Shown here in pieces: positions 8,066-16,095 of a stretch of 64,000 bases of DNA. A model generated the notes under the pieces. That model was given only the letters and a program-made list of their open reading frames with translations. It did not search any database and had not been told where the DNA came from. Position numbers and translations under genes: made by a program. This stretch comes from Pedobacter foliorum (GTDB lineage Bacteria; Bacteroidota; Bacteroidia; Sphingobacteriales; Sphingobacteriaceae): contig NZ_JABSNU010000008.1 of assembly GCF_013266735.1 (NCBI RefSeq), positions 124,001 through 188,000 of the forward strand, written 5' to 3'. Numbering within the stretch: the stretch's first letter is position 1; each line of letters begins with the position of its first letter.

Positions 8066-8332
8066 ACTTAAATGTGCTTTTTTTGTAATCATAAGTTTAC
8101 ATTTTTGTGTTGTAAAACTTACATATTATTGGTTTTATGCTGGTTTGTATGTTGATGTATTGTTTTAATGTACTGATTTATAGTTTTTTAAATTATATCA
8201 TTGGATGATTTAAAGTCTTTGTTTGTAGTTTTTAAATGTAAACAATTGTTGTTTTTAGTGCTTAATAATAATGTTTTACGTCACTTAATCAAATAGTTTT
8301 AATTGCATTAAATATAATGTAGAACAAATTTG
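8057..8332. other. AT-rich intergenic region between kinase and regulator
   Basis: Very AT-rich divergent intergenic DNA without a credible reading frame. It contains scattered AAGTTTACAT and TAAAACTTACAT segments (for example around 8091-8124) that resemble the arms of the dyads at 8044 and 8333, so extra regulator sites are possible. Confidence 0.4.
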
Positions 8333-8358
8333 TTACATTTTTGTAAGTTTAAATGTAA
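8333..8358. promoter_or_regulatory. Inverted repeat upstream of the hybrid regulator gene
   Basis: TTACATTT (8333-8340) and AAATGTAA (8351-8358) form a perfect 8-bp inverted repeat around a 10-bp centre TTGTAAGTTT. It lies just upstream of a TACATTTG -7-like element (8379-8386), consistent with autoregulation. Confidence 0.45.
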
Positions 8359-8378
8359 TGTATAGTAAATATAAATAT

Positions 8379-8386
8379 TACATTTG
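8379..8386 (+). promoter_or_regulatory. Putative -7 element of the GntR/LacI hybrid gene
   Basis: TACATTTG matches TAnnTTTG and lies 31 bp upstream of the chosen ATG at 8417. No clear -33 TTG lies at 19-21 bp, so the promoter may be weak or activator-dependent. This element is also why the TTG at 8384, inside it, was not taken as the start codon. Confidence 0.45.
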
Positions 8387-8416
8387 AAAACGAACCATTA
8401 TAAATTGCCTATAGAT

Positions 8417-9508
8417 ATGAAAGGTAAAATTAGTAGCAAGACTATTTACGATACAATAAAAGATCAAATTCATAAGGAGAGGTTTCCTCAGGGCTCAATG
8501 TTACCAGCCGAACTAACTTTGGCTCAAAAATATTTAGTTTCCAGACCTACTATTGCGAAAGTTTACAATCAGTTGCAGGATGAAGGCTTAGTTCAGAAAA
8601 CCAAAGGTCTTGGAACAATCGTTACCCATCAACATTCAAATACCACTTACACCTTTGGGTTGTTATTGCCAGGTGCCGGCGAATCGGAGATATTCTCGAT
8701 TATTAACGATCAGCTGTTGAGCCAGTCAGAAGCTGGAAGCTTTAATTGCTTATGGGAGGGGGCAACAGCAGGTAGTGCTGAGATTCGAAAGATGTTGATC
8801 GAAAGCTATTGTGAAAGTTACATCAACAAAAAAGTAGATGGAATCTTCTTTTCTCCTTTAGAAAGGGTCCAGGATGCAGATGAGTTGAACTTAAAGATTT
8901 GCACCGCAATACAAGATGCCGGCATCCCGCTCGTTCTGATAGATCGGAATATCCGAATTTCTCCGGAACGCTGTGCGTTCGATGTAGTGTCAGTTGATAA
9001 TTTCAATGCCGGTTCTGTCATGGCTAAACACCTCCTTGATCAGGGATGTGAGGAACTACATTTTTTCTATCGCCCGGATTCTGCAAGTTCTATCGATTTA
9101 CGTATTTCGGGAATTCGAGACATGGTAGAAAAGCAGGGACGTTTATTTACGGCCAATAATCTGTTTTGTGGCAATCCTGAAGATTTGGAGTTCGTTAAGA
9201 AAATGAAAATAACTTCAGGAAAGACGGGCATCATATGTGCAAATGATTCTACTGCTGCCGTTTTAATGTCCTCTTTAGATGCTTTAGGAGTGGAAATTTG
9301 TTCGGATGTTTTGATTTGTGGCTATGATGATATGAAATATTCTAAACACCTCAAACATTCATTAACATCCTTTAGGCAACCTTGTGAAGAAATTGCCAAC
9401 ATCAGCATTGAATTATTGATGCGAAGATTAAAGGACAATAACCGTTTTCCAATAACAATAAACTTAGCAGGAGAAATTGTCATTCGTGAGTCGAGCCAAT
9501 TTCTATAA
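8417..9508 (+). CDS. GntR-type HTH / LacI-type sensor hybrid transcription regulator
   Basis: Regulator of 363 aa with an N-terminal GntR winged helix (about residues 5-70: IYDTIKDQI, LPAELTLAQKYLVSRPTI, EGLVQKTKGLGTIV) joined to a periplasmic-binding-protein-like sensor of the LacI class (about 80-360). This is the AraR-type architecture, in which a sugar or sugar phosphate releases the DNA. It is divergent from the FGGY kinase, and dyads in the intergenic region suggest control of both. The GH32-like lipoprotein gene follows after 74 bp and may be in the same transcript. Start chosen at the ATG at 8417, preceding a typical N-terminus. Confidence 0.85.
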   Translation: MKGKISSKTIYDTIKDQIHKERFPQGSMLPAELTLAQKYLVSRPTIAKVYNQLQDEGLVQKTKGLGTIVTHQHSNTTYTFGLLLPGAGESEIFSIINDQLLSQSEAGSFNCLWEGATAGSAEIRKMLIESYCESYINKKVDGIFFSPLERVQDADELNLKICTAIQDAGIPLVLIDRNIRISPERCAFDVVSVDNFNAGSVMAKHLLDQGCEELHFFYRPDSASSIDLRISGIRDMVEKQGRLFTANNLFCGNPEDLEFVKKMKITSGKTGIICANDSTAAVLMSSLDALGVEICSDVLICGYDDMKYSKHLKHSLTSFRQPCEEIANISIELLMRRLKDNNRFPITINLAGEIVIRESSQFL

Positions 9509-9582
9509 GAGCATATGCATGGTCTTTGCAGTGATGCTTTCGCTGTCAGAAGGCCTTAATTGTAAACTTTAATAATAAATCA

Positions 9583-11652
9583 ATGAAAAAAATTTTACTT
9601 AATTCCTCTTTGGTAATATTGATGATCATCGGCAGTCTGCTCTTCCATGGCTGCGCGCCAAAGCGAGAGGCTGTTAAGCTTGTGTTGCGTTCCACACCCT
9701 GGCATTTTGCGGAAGGTTCAGCACTAAGTGCGCTTTCGCCGAAAAATATGAAAGGAACTTTTGCAGTACCGTCAGACAGTAGCAGTTTTACCATCAAAAT
9801 GTTGGTTAACCTAAAAACGGAAAACTCCATCAAGGATCTACTTCAAATTCCAAATGTATTGACTGTAAAGACTTTTAAACATGATGCGAAGGAACGGAAA
9901 CTGCAAAACTATCCTGCTTTTCCAATGCCTGATGGGTCTGTTCCTGTACTGGAAGCGGCCCTTCGACTGCATTCTCCTACGGAAGCTAAGGGGCCACGCG
10001 ATATGCCTATAGGGATTCCTCTGGCGATGTTGAAAAACCCACGGGGAGCACATGAAGTGGTGCTTCATTTTTCGGGGGTTCGATGGACTTTGTATGTAGA
10101 CAACGAGCTTCTTGATAACGATTTTGCCCTAGGCTATCCAAAATGGGGAAAACAAAGCACCTGGGAAATAGATCCTTCAATTGTTTCGAAGGCAGAAATC
10201 TTCTTCCCGGGAATTGAGCCACAAAAAGTAGCATTGCAGACACCGCGCACTTCAGCTGACATTCAGTATTGGACACCTTCAGGGCATAATACCTGGGTGG
10301 GTGATGTTGCTACTTTCTATCATAAAGGACGTTATCACTTATTTTACTTATTTGATCGTAGGGGGCATGCCAGCAAATTTGGAAAAGGAGCGCATTATTT
10401 CGAGCACCTCTCCACAACTGACTTCAAAACCTGGACTGAACACGATGCCGCGACCCCAATAGAGGAACAGTGGGAAACATTCGGAACCGGCACGCCTTTT
10501 ATCTTTGATAATAAACTATGTATTAGTTACGGCCTGCACACGACAAGAATCTATCCGAAGGAACAAACTACCTTGCCATTACAATGGGATTACTACAATA
10601 AACACGGTGTTACGGGCTCTTTCCGCTATGATACTATTTCAGGCTATCCAGCCGGATCAACTTATTCCATCAGTGAAGATGGCATCAGTAATTTCAAGAA
10701 AACAAAAATATTATTCCATCCTTGTGAAAACCCAAGTGTTTATACTGATCCTGAAGGACGCTTACGCATGTTAGCGAATTATGGAGCGAAAGGAACCTGG
10801 GGATCAAATTCCATCGATGGAGGTTGGCGATCTATCAATCCTGATTTCCCTCCAGGCGGCGATTGCACATTCTTTTTCCGTTGGGGAAATTATGATTATG
10901 TTATCGGTGGTTTTACCGGCTTTTGGTCAAAGCCGGCAAAAGCATCGGAAGATAAATTTGTCGATGGTGTTAAAGCCGGGTTAGACTTTTACAATGGGAT
11001 GAACGTACCGGCTGTGACAGAAATAAACGACGGCCGTTTCTTATTGGCCGGCTGGATTCCTATGGCGGGATGGGGTGGATCATTGACTATCCATGAAATG
11101 GTACAATCCCCTGATGGTAGAATTGGAACAAAATGGATGGAGGAAATAATTCCTGCGACCCAAAAAGAAAAATCATTGGCGAAAGAAATTAAAGAGACTT
11201 CTTCCTTTGCCACAGGATCTTCCTCTTTCCTGCTAACATTTGATGTAGAGCCGGGCACAGATTTAAATGGAAAATTAGGAGCTCTTTTTCTAGGTGCAGA
11301 CGGAGAAAATCATGCCTGTGAAGTCCAAATTAGCCCAAAAGCAAGAAAAGCACAATATGGAAAAGGACAACTTCAGCATTTCTCAGCTTCGGAGAAATCA
11401 TTGCGTGAAGGAGGTTCTCCAACCGGTGTTCGTAATTATGCTATTGAAAATTTGGCCAATACAGATAAACTGTTCACTGTTCGGATGATTGTTAAATATG
11501 AAGATAAGTTTGGCGGTTCACAGATCGACACTGAAATTGCAGGCCAACGCACTATGATCGCTTTCCGTCCGGACTTAAAGGTTGAAAAACTCTTGTTCAG
11601 ATCGGATGAAACCGGAATCAAAAATGTCAAAATAGCGGCACTTAAAAATTAA
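9583..11652 (+). CDS. GH32-like lipoprotein with altered catalytic motifs
   Basis: Lipoprotein of 689 aa (lipobox around C24). Residues about 30-215 form a concanavalin-A-like or other beta-rich domain (VRWTLYVDNELLDND); about 225-560 resemble the five-bladed propeller of GH32 and relatives; a beta-sandwich follows. The usual NDPNG nucleophile motif is replaced by VGDVATFYHKGRYHLFYL, with D241 the likely equivalent. Aligned by eye with the GH32-like protein at 19266, the RDP motif reads ENP (382-384) and the acid/base EC motif reads DC (427-428). It may act on an unusual ketoside, or be a binding protein. It is flanked by the hybrid regulator and a LacI regulator, both on the same strand. Confidence 0.7.
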   Translation: MKKILLNSSLVILMIIGSLLFHGCAPKREAVKLVLRSTPWHFAEGSALSALSPKNMKGTFAVPSDSSSFTIKMLVNLKTENSIKDLLQIPNVLTVKTFKHDAKERKLQNYPAFPMPDGSVPVLEAALRLHSPTEAKGPRDMPIGIPLAMLKNPRGAHEVVLHFSGVRWTLYVDNELLDNDFALGYPKWGKQSTWEIDPSIVSKAEIFFPGIEPQKVALQTPRTSADIQYWTPSGHNTWVGDVATFYHKGRYHLFYLFDRRGHASKFGKGAHYFEHLSTTDFKTWTEHDAATPIEEQWETFGTGTPFIFDNKLCISYGLHTTRIYPKEQTTLPLQWDYYNKHGVTGSFRYDTISGYPAGSTYSISEDGISNFKKTKILFHPCENPSVYTDPEGRLRMLANYGAKGTWGSNSIDGGWRSINPDFPPGGDCTFFFRWGNYDYVIGGFTGFWSKPAKASEDKFVDGVKAGLDFYNGMNVPAVTEINDGRFLLAGWIPMAGWGGSLTIHEMVQSPDGRIGTKWMEEIIPATQKEKSLAKEIKETSSFATGSSSFLLTFDVEPGTDLNGKLGALFLGADGENHACEVQISPKARKAQYGKGQLQHFSASEKSLREGGSPTGVRNYAIENLANTDKLFTVRMIVKYEDKFGGSQIDTEIAGQRTMIAFRPDLKVEKLLFRSDETGIKNVKIAALKN

Positions 11653-11700
11653 GAAAATCTAAATCCATATATTGACCTGCTTTTTATACTAACCAAATAG

Positions 11701-12714
11701 ATGAAAAAGGTAAACCTTAAAGACATTGCAGAATATGTTGGCGTTTCGACCGCATTGGTATCTTATGTACTCAATGGTCAGGCAGTGGAAAAGCAGGTCA
11801 ATAAATCTACAGCTGAACGCATCTTAAAAGCTGCACAAAAATTTAACTACCAGACAAATCAAATAGCCAAAAGTTTAAAGACTCAAAAGACGCATACGAT
11901 TGGCCTTGTTGTTGCAGATATAAATTTTAGGTTCAGTACCGGAATAACCAAATCAATTGAAGAAGAGGCCGAGAAAAATAACTATACAGTAATTTATGGC
12001 AGTTCCAATGAAGATGCCGAAAAATTTGCCAAGCTGATTAATGTTTTTGTTAACCGTCGGGTAGATGGATTGATTTTAGTTCCTACTGAAGGTTCTGAAA
12101 ACGAGATCGAAGTGCTTCAGCGTTCCGGTATTCCATTTGTACTTGTTGATCGTCACTTTCCCGAAATACAGTGCAATTATATTTCATTAGATAATTACAA
12201 AGCCGCATATAACGCAACTCAATACCTGATTGATAAAGGACATCGCAGGATTGCTTTTGTAAATTATCGCACAACGCTTTTTCATCTGTTAGAGCGTAAC
12301 AAGGGGTATGCTGATGCATTAAAGGAGAATAATGTCAATTTTGAGGAATTTTGGCTTCAGGAGATTGATAGCGTCGGAGATAATGACGTTACCACTTGCA
12401 TCGAACTGCTCATGAAAGCGCCTATGCCATGTGATGCAATCTTTTTTGCTACCGATATACTGGCAATCAATGGGCTTAAATACCTCAGTAATAAAAAAAT
12501 AAATGTGCCTGAACAAATTTCTGTGCTAAGTTTTGATGAATCAGAGTCATTTGATCTTTTCTACACTCCAATTACTTTCTCCCGTCAGCCGCTGATGGAA
12601 ATGGGTTGTTTAGCAGTAAACAACCTGATGGAGTTGATGAATGGGAGTGATCATATCAAACAGATAAGCCTCGAAGCAAAGATCATTTCAGGTGCTTCAT
12701 GCAGGGAGCAATAA
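11701..12714 (+). CDS. LacI-family transcriptional regulator
   Basis: Regulator of 337 aa. The N-terminal LacI helix-turn-helix (LKDIAEYVGVSTALVSYVLNG) is followed by a hinge helix QIAKSLKTQ, whose Leu corresponds to the one that inserts into a central CpG step in LacI-type operators. The remainder is a periplasmic-binding-like sensor with RRVDGLILVP and CDAIFFATD. The gene stops immediately before a tandem array of three CG-centred dyads upstream of the SusC gene, so it is the likely controller of the SusCD/porter/GH32/kinase operon. It may be co-transcribed with the GH32-like lipoprotein gene 48 bp upstream. Confidence 0.9.
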   Translation: MKKVNLKDIAEYVGVSTALVSYVLNGQAVEKQVNKSTAERILKAAQKFNYQTNQIAKSLKTQKTHTIGLVVADINFRFSTGITKSIEEEAEKNNYTVIYGSSNEDAEKFAKLINVFVNRRVDGLILVPTEGSENEIEVLQRSGIPFVLVDRHFPEIQCNYISLDNYKAAYNATQYLIDKGHRRIAFVNYRTTLFHLLERNKGYADALKENNVNFEEFWLQEIDSVGDNDVTTCIELLMKAPMPCDAIFFATDILAINGLKYLSNKKINVPEQISVLSFDESESFDLFYTPITFSRQPLMEMGCLAVNNLMELMNGSDHIKQISLEAKIISGASCREQ

Positions 12715-12730
12715 TTTTTTTATAGGAAAA

Positions 12731-12744
12731 TTTAAACGATTAAA
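12731..12744. promoter_or_regulatory. LacI-type operator 1 upstream of SusC
   Basis: TTTAAACGATTAAA is an imperfect palindrome with a central CG, the hallmark of LacI-family operators. It is identical to the copies at 12783 and 12835. Confidence 0.65.
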
Positions 12745-12782
12745 GTGATGCTATGACGATGTCTATTTTTTAAAACTGATAA

Positions 12783-12796
12783 TTTAAACGATTAAA
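12783..12796. promoter_or_regulatory. LacI-type operator 2 upstream of SusC
   Basis: Second identical copy of TTTAAACGATTAAA, 52 bp after the first. It is followed by GTG and a small hairpin. Confidence 0.65.
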
Positions 12797-12800
12797 GTGA

Positions 12801-12824
12801 GTGCTTATGAGAGCACATTTTTTT
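12801..12824 (+). terminator. Small hairpin with T tract inside the operator array
   Basis: GTGCT (12801-12805) pairs with AGCAC (12812-12816) and is followed by A and seven T. It could end the LacI transcript, or attenuate transcription if the SusC promoter lies upstream of it. Confidence 0.4.
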
Positions 12825-12834
12825 AAACATAAAA

Positions 12835-12848
12835 TTTAAACGATTAAA
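12835..12848. promoter_or_regulatory. LacI-type operator 3 upstream of SusC
   Basis: Third identical copy of TTTAAACGATTAAA, 52 bp after the second. A degenerate related sequence with a central CG, ATTAACGATTTAAG, occurs at 12947-12960 in the SusC leader. Confidence 0.65.
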
Positions 12849-12876
12849 GTGGTGCAGCATACTTAAAAACAATTAT

Positions 12877-12914
12877 CCAGGGGTCGTCTACCGAGCGGTT
12901 TTAGACCCTGCTGG
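12877..12914 (+). promoter_or_regulatory. Hairpin in the SusC mRNA leader
   Basis: CCAGGGGTC (12877-12885) can pair with GACCCTGCTGG (12904-12914), with an inner CCG/CGG pairing across CGAG. It lies about 70 nt before the SusC start codon. It may be an attenuator or stability element; no known riboswitch is recognised. Confidence 0.4.
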
Positions 12915-12984
12915 ATTCAAATCGGAAATCAGAAGTTATGAGCCTGATTAACGATTTAAGATTATAACCAAAAAACCAAATATT

Positions 12985-15900
12985 ATGAAAAAAATCTTAA
13001 TGATGATTTTATTGTTTTTTTGCGCGGGTGCATATGCTCAGCAAAAAACATTAACGGGTACCGTTTCCGACAAGGATCTCCGAGTTCCTATTTCAGGAGT
13101 AACGGTAAAATCCAGTCGGCAGACTGTAGTAACCGGTCAGGACGGGAAGTTCAGTATCAGCACTGCTGTTAATGAAACGATTACGCTATCCTACATCGGA
13201 ATGAAACCTGTTTCTATTGTTGTTGGAGCAGAAAATGAAATTTCTGTTTCAATGGAATATGATGCAGGTAATCTAAATCAGGTGGTAGTTACAGGCTACT
13301 CGACCCAGAAAAAGGCAGACCTTACGGGTGCTGTCTCGGTAATTAAAACGGAGCAAATTAAGGATGTTCCGCTTGGTAACCCTATCAAAGCACTTCAGGG
13401 AAGAATCCCCGGAGTCTACATTACTACAGATGGTTCTCCAGGTGGAGGTGCAACAGTCCGGATCCGGGGAATCGGAACATTGGGGAATAACAATCCGCTT
13501 TATGTGATAGACGGGATTCCGACAGAAAGAGGGTTGAATGAGATCAACCAGGCTGATATCGAATCTATGCAGGTGTTAAAGGATGCGTCATCTGCCTCAA
13601 TTTACGGATCAAGAGCTGCCAACGGGGTAATCATTGTAACCACTAAAAAAGGAAAACTGGGAACTACGAAAATCGATTTTAATTCTTCAATCTCAACCCA
13701 ATCCTATGTAACGAAGGTCTCGGTGCTCAATGCCGAGGAACGCGGGAGGGCATATTGGCAAGCGGCAGTAAATGATGGCCCTGGCAATGATCCCAACATC
13801 AATCCGATTTATAAATATAACTGGAATGGGGATTTTAATAATCCAATACTGAATAACATCATCTATCCCGAATTTATTGATGCCGCAAAAACAATGAGGC
13901 CGGCAGATACCAGGTGGTTCGACGAGATTTCACAGACCTCTTTTATTAAAAGTAATGACCTTACCATTAGCAATGGGAGTGAAAAGGGTAGCTCGCTTTT
14001 TTCAGTAAGCCATTATGATAATTCAGGGATTATCAGAGGATCTTCTCTCAAAAGGACAACCATAAGGTCAAATTCGGATTATAAAATGTTTAATGACAGG
14101 TTGGTTATAGGCGAAAACCTCTCAGGAACCTACAGTGTAGGAACATCAGTTCCGGCAGGCTCTATTGTGGACTTATCTCTTTTAGCGCAGCCTATTGTTC
14201 CGGTGCATACGATTGATGGAGGGTGGGGCGGACCAGCTGCGGGAATGACTGACCGTCATAACCCTGTAAGACTAATTGAAGATAATATGCAGAACAAATC
14301 CAGGTTCTTCCGTGTTTTCGGAAATGCTTATGCGAGCCTTAAAATCATTCCTGAGCTAACTTTAAGATCTAGCATCGGCATTGATTATAGTGGAAATTAT
14401 GATAGAACATTGAGGAAGTCCTATGTCTCCGGCTTTTTGGTAGATCCCTCAAACCAGGTCACAACCAGTCAAAGCTACAGTGGAAACTGGGTGTTGCAGA
14501 ATACCCTGGATTTTAGGAAAACAATCGGATCGCATGATCTTCAGGTACAGGTAGGAAGTGAACAGATTAAATTCACCGCGCAAAATTTTTATGGATCGAG
14601 GCAGGGGTATGCACTGGAGAATATTGACTACGCCTATCTTGATGCTGGGTCTACTCTAAAAGATAATGGAGGCTCTGGCAGTGGCAATTCACTTTTGTCA
14701 TTTTTTGGAAAGGCCAATTATAGTTTCAAAAATCGTTATCTGGCATCCTTTACCATGCGTAGAGATGGCTCATCAAAATTCGGATCTGAAAACAGGTATG
14801 CTTATTTTCCTGCATTCTCACTGGGATGGAGATTGAGTGAAGAAGAGTTCATTAAGGATTTAATTCCGGCACTGTCTGATTTTAAACTTCGCTATGGTTG
14901 GGGAAAGAATGGAAACCAGTCTATAGCCAACAATGCTATATATGATCTCTACTCTGCTATCTATGGTACAGACAATACTTTTAATAGAGATAAAGGAAGT
15001 GCTTACGACATCAATGGGGGTAATTCCGGTCAGCTGCCTTCAGGTTTTACTAAAACTCAAAGGGGGAACAGCGCATTAAAGTGGGAGACTACAGTTCAAT
15101 CAAACTTCGGAGTAGATTTTGGTTTCTTTAACCAGAAACTTTCCGGTTCTGTTGATTATTTCATCAAAAATACAACTGATATTTTGCTGACTCCGCCAAG
15201 TTTGGCTGTGATTGGGGAGGGGGGAGATCCAACCGTAAATGGTGCTTCCATGAATAATAAAGGCCTGGAGTTTATGATCAATTATGATGGTAAGATAGGC
15301 GACGATTTCAATTTCTCACTATCAGCAAACCTATCCACCTACCGCAATAAGATCACTGAGCTTCCTGAAAACTCACTGACTGCCTTTCCTGGTAATGGAA
15401 ATGACAAAGTTATCCTGGGGCGATCTGTTGGTAGTTATTATGGTTACGTTGCTGATGGATTGTTTCAGAATCAGGCGGAGGTGGATGCACATGCTACTCA
15501 GAACGGTAAAGGAATTGGAAGGATCCGCTATAAAGACGTTAATGGTGATGGTGTGGTGAACGGTTCAGACCGCGATTACATTGGCATAAGTGATCCGGAT
15601 TTTACGTACGGGCTAAATGTAACTGCAAACTATAAAAAGTTTGATGTTAGCTTTCTGCTACAAGGGGTAAAAGGTGTAATGGTAAATAATGGAAGCAAGA
15701 TCTATACTGATTTCTCTTCAATATGGCCAGGTACAAACTGGGGAAGCAGAACGCTTGATGCCTGGACACCACAAAACACAGGCTCATCAATTCCTGCACT
15801 AACGCTTGTGAACAGGAATGATGAAAGCAGATTCTCTACTTATTTTCTTGAGCCCGGTTCATATCTGCGCTTAAGAAATGCACAGATCGGCTATGACATT

Positions 15901-16068
15901 TCAAGTTTAGCTAATAAAATTCACATTAAGAGGGCACGTTTTTATCTTCAGGGGAGCAATCTGCTGACCATAAAAAACAAAAAATATACTGGCCCGGATC
16001 CTGAAGCACCAGGCAGTACATTCCCAATCCCGGCAATTTATACACTTGGATTAAACATCACCCTTTAA
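12985..16068 (+). CDS. SusC/RagA-type TonB-dependent oligosaccharide transporter
   Basis: Outer-membrane importer of 1027 aa. It has a signal peptide ending AYAQQ, a carboxypeptidase-regulatory-like domain (about 22-95, TLTGTVSDKDLRVPISG), the plug domain with VVVTGYSTQKKADLTGAV and YVIDGIPTERG, then a 22-strand barrel. SusC works as the pore beneath the SusD lid and is energised by TonB. It is the first gene of a five-gene operon and is preceded by three LacI-type operators. Substrate is not visible in the sequence; the downstream GH32-like enzyme and ROK kinase point to a ketose-containing oligosaccharide. Confidence 0.95.
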   Translation: MKKILMMILLFFCAGAYAQQKTLTGTVSDKDLRVPISGVTVKSSRQTVVTGQDGKFSISTAVNETITLSYIGMKPVSIVVGAENEISVSMEYDAGNLNQVVVTGYSTQKKADLTGAVSVIKTEQIKDVPLGNPIKALQGRIPGVYITTDGSPGGGATVRIRGIGTLGNNNPLYVIDGIPTERGLNEINQADIESMQVLKDASSASIYGSRAANGVIIVTTKKGKLGTTKIDFNSSISTQSYVTKVSVLNAEERGRAYWQAAVNDGPGNDPNINPIYKYNWNGDFNNPILNNIIYPEFIDAAKTMRPADTRWFDEISQTSFIKSNDLTISNGSEKGSSLFSVSHYDNSGIIRGSSLKRTTIRSNSDYKMFNDRLVIGENLSGTYSVGTSVPAGSIVDLSLLAQPIVPVHTIDGGWGGPAAGMTDRHNPVRLIEDNMQNKSRFFRVFGNAYASLKIIPELTLRSSIGIDYSGNYDRTLRKSYVSGFLVDPSNQVTTSQSYSGNWVLQNTLDFRKTIGSHDLQVQVGSEQIKFTAQNFYGSRQGYALENIDYAYLDAGSTLKDNGGSGSGNSLLSFFGKANYSFKNRYLASFTMRRDGSSKFGSENRYAYFPAFSLGWRLSEEEFIKDLIPALSDFKLRYGWGKNGNQSIANNAIYDLYSAIYGTDNTFNRDKGSAYDINGGNSGQLPSGFTKTQRGNSALKWETTVQSNFGVDFGFFNQKLSGSVDYFIKNTTDILLTPPSLAVIGEGGDPTVNGASMNNKGLEFMINYDGKIGDDFNFSLSANLSTYRNKITELPENSLTAFPGNGNDKVILGRSVGSYYGYVADGLFQNQAEVDAHATQNGKGIGRIRYKDVNGDGVVNGSDRDYIGISDPDFTYGLNVTANYKKFDVSFLLQGVKGVMVNNGSKIYTDFSSIWPGTNWGSRTLDAWTPQNTGSSIPALTLVNRNDESRFSTYFLEPGSYLRLRNAQIGYDISSLANKIHIKRARFYLQGSNLLTIKNKKYTGPDPEAPGSTFPIPAIYTLGLNITL

Positions 16069-16095
16069 TCAGATAAACAACCAGATAAAACAAAT

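Larger units (their letters stand above)
12715..12870. repeat. Three tandem 52-bp units carrying LacI-type operators
   Basis: Starting right after the LacI stop codon, a unit made of a T-run, the sequence AATTTAAACGATTAAAGTG and about 25 variable bases is repeated three times. The 14-bp cores start at 12731, 12783 and 12835, exactly 52 bp apart. The T-runs (12715, 12766, 12818) keep nearly the same period. 52 bp is about five helical turns. Confidence 0.75.

Noticed and set aside
8384..8416. TTG start for the GntR/LacI hybrid regulator
   Set aside because: The TTG lies inside the putative -7 element; the ATG at 8417 begins a typical GntR N-terminus.
12715..12870. CRISPR-like reading of the 52-bp repeats
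   Set aside because: Only three units with a short conserved core, no leader or cas genes, and the conserved core is a CG-centred dyad beside a LacI gene; operators explain it better.
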